Assembly (NCBI RefSeq): GCF_034424545.1
Contig: NZ_CP139970.1
Coordinates: 1,302,001-1,366,000, forward strand
DNA: 64,000 nt
Direction of reading: 5' to 3'
Source of the DNA: Trinickia caryophylli
GTDB taxonomy: Bacteria; Pseudomonadota; Gammaproteobacteria; Burkholderiales; Burkholderiaceae
The notes beneath the pieces are model-generated. The model made no database searches, was not told where the DNA came from, and saw nothing but the letters and a program-made list of their open reading frames with translations. Position 1 is the first letter of the stretch. The number at the start of each line of letters is the position of its first letter. Shown one piece after another: positions 63,219-64,000 of the stretch. The position numbers and the translations under genes are program-made.

Positions 63219-64000
63219 TCACATCAAGTACTTGGCGACGCGCGAGTAGAGCTCTTCGGAGAGCTCCGGCGACATCTTGTGAAGCGGGTTGGACGCCATG
63301 CCCGTCGGCGTCACGCGGCTCGTGATCTTCGGGAAGTAGGTCTGTTCCGGATCGATCGTCACGAGGAACGCACACGGGCCTTCGGCCTCGAACTGCTCGA
63401 TGAAGCGCGGATCGTTTTCGTAACCGACGCCCACGCGCACGGCCGGCACGCCGTACGCGGCAAAAAGCGCTTCCCAGTTCGGCAAGCCGAGGCCGGTCTG
63501 CAGATCGCAGCCGACGTACCGGCCGCCGAAATAATTGCGTTGCGTCATGCGAATCGACGCATAGCCCGAATCGTCGAAGACGAACATCTTGAGATTGAGC
63601 TTGTTGACGCCGACCGTTCCGACTTCCTGCAGGTTCTGCGAGAAACCGCCGTCGCCTTCGACGAGAATCACGCGGCGGTCGCGATTCGCAAACGCCGCGC
63701 CGATCGCGCCCGACAGCCCGTAACCCATCGCCGCCAGCCCCTTGTTCGTCACGATGCGCTGCCCGACCTTTTGAGCGAACGTCTGCATCATGACCGTGAA
63801 CGCGCCGCCGCTGCTGCAGGGAATGACGACATCATCGGCACGCGCGAGCGTCGAGAGCCGCTCCACGAACCGGAACGGCGAGAGGTAGCCTTCCCGGGTC
63901 GCGTTTTCTTCCACGAGCGGCAGTGCCTTCTTGACTTCTTCGCAATGGTGCAGCCACTCGGGCCATTGGCCCTCGATTCGCTGCATGATCGGCACAAGCC
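63219..64000 (-). CDS. Thiamine diphosphate-dependent enzyme, acetolactate synthase-like (5' end outside window)
   Basis: C-terminal 260 codons of a TPP enzyme; the frame is open to the right edge. The TPP-binding region is GDGGFSQNLQEVGTVGVNKL then NLKMFVFDDSGYASIRMTQR, the GDG-x(~25)-N motif of the acetolactate synthase/decarboxylase family. IPCSSGGAFTVMMQTF and GYGLSGAIGAAFANRDRRVI precede it. The tail (GMASNPLHKMSPELSEELYS) is unlike classic IlvB, so a specialised enzyme from a surface-sugar or secondary pathway is more likely. It is tightly linked to the sulfotransferase gene (possible GTGA overlap). Confidence 0.75.
   Translation of the reverse strand, partial: LVPIMQRIEGQWPEWLHHCEEVKKALPLVEENATREGYLSPFRFVERLSTLARADDVVIPCSSGGAFTVMMQTFAQKVGQRIVTNKGLAAMGYGLSGAIGAAFANRDRRVILVEGDGGFSQNLQEVGTVGVNKLNLKMFVFDDSGYASIRMTQRNYFGGRYVGCDLQTGLGLPNWEALFAAYGVPAVRVGVGYENDPRFIEQFEAEGPCAFLVTIDPEQTYFPKITSRVTPTGMASNPLHKMSPELSEELYSRVAKYLM

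Noticed and set aside
1..64000. tRNA, rRNA genes, insertion sequences, integrase or attachment sites
   Set aside because: No transposase or integrase frame and no recognisable tRNA or rRNA sequence was seen, including at the borders of the accessory region.

Overview
The window is GC-rich chromosomal DNA from a betaproteobacterium of the family Burkholderiaceae (Burkholderia sensu lato, Paraburkholderia/Trinickia type). This rests on gene order and protein character: hda-HAD-pcnB-folK-dNK-panB, a heat-shock block with hrcA, nadK and recN, a pabB-pabC fusion, a MutL with an endonuclease motif, and oxyR-katA-dps. I could run no similarity search, so the genus is an inference.

Layout. 1-2.1 kb: a SulP permease (3' end outside the window) and a DedA membrane protein. 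2.2-6.4 kb: mutL-miaA, converging on purM. 6.6-13.2 kb: a tight seven-gene run (AI-2E family transporter, hda, HAD phosphatase, pcnB, folK, deoxynucleoside kinase, panB). 13.3-20.7 kb, minus strand: pabBC fusion, dnaJ, dnaK, a thioredoxin-like protein, grpE and hsp15, with sigma-32-type promoters before grpE and dnaK, and an unlisted 53-residue gene facing hsp15. 20.8-26.0 kb: hemH and hrcA on the minus strand, nadK and recN on the plus strand. 26.0-37.1 kb: glnE, then yhdP, a nitrilase-family amidase, tldD and aroG. In front of aroG lies a complete attenuator: promoter, a leader peptide with eight consecutive Phe/Tyr/Trp codons, and an intrinsic terminator. 37.3-46.5 kb: hmp, a PduO-type adenosyltransferase, a D-lactate dehydrogenase-like flavoprotein, glcDEF, yggS and proC.

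46.5-57.5 kb is an accessory region between proC and ubiA. It encodes a complete type I secretion system (ABC exporter with a cysteine-less C39-like domain, membrane-fusion protein, TolC-type outer-membrane protein) and, at the far end, a 997-residue repeat-rich protein with a matrixin-like zinc-protease motif and no Sec signal, the likely exported substrate. Between them is an AT-rich 2.6-kb scar holding two paralogous three-helix membrane proteins, degraded further copies, a membrane-anchored protein of unknown function, a truncated ORF that may be the 5' stub of another substrate, and a decayed tolC fragment. I read this as repeated duplication and decay around a secretion cassette, possibly with immunity-type membrane proteins.

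57.6-64.0 kb, minus strand: ubiA, dps, katA and oxyR (peroxide response), then a sulfotransferase-like gene and a partial thiamine-diphosphate enzyme that probably belong to a surface-polysaccharide or specialised-metabolism cluster beyond the right edge.
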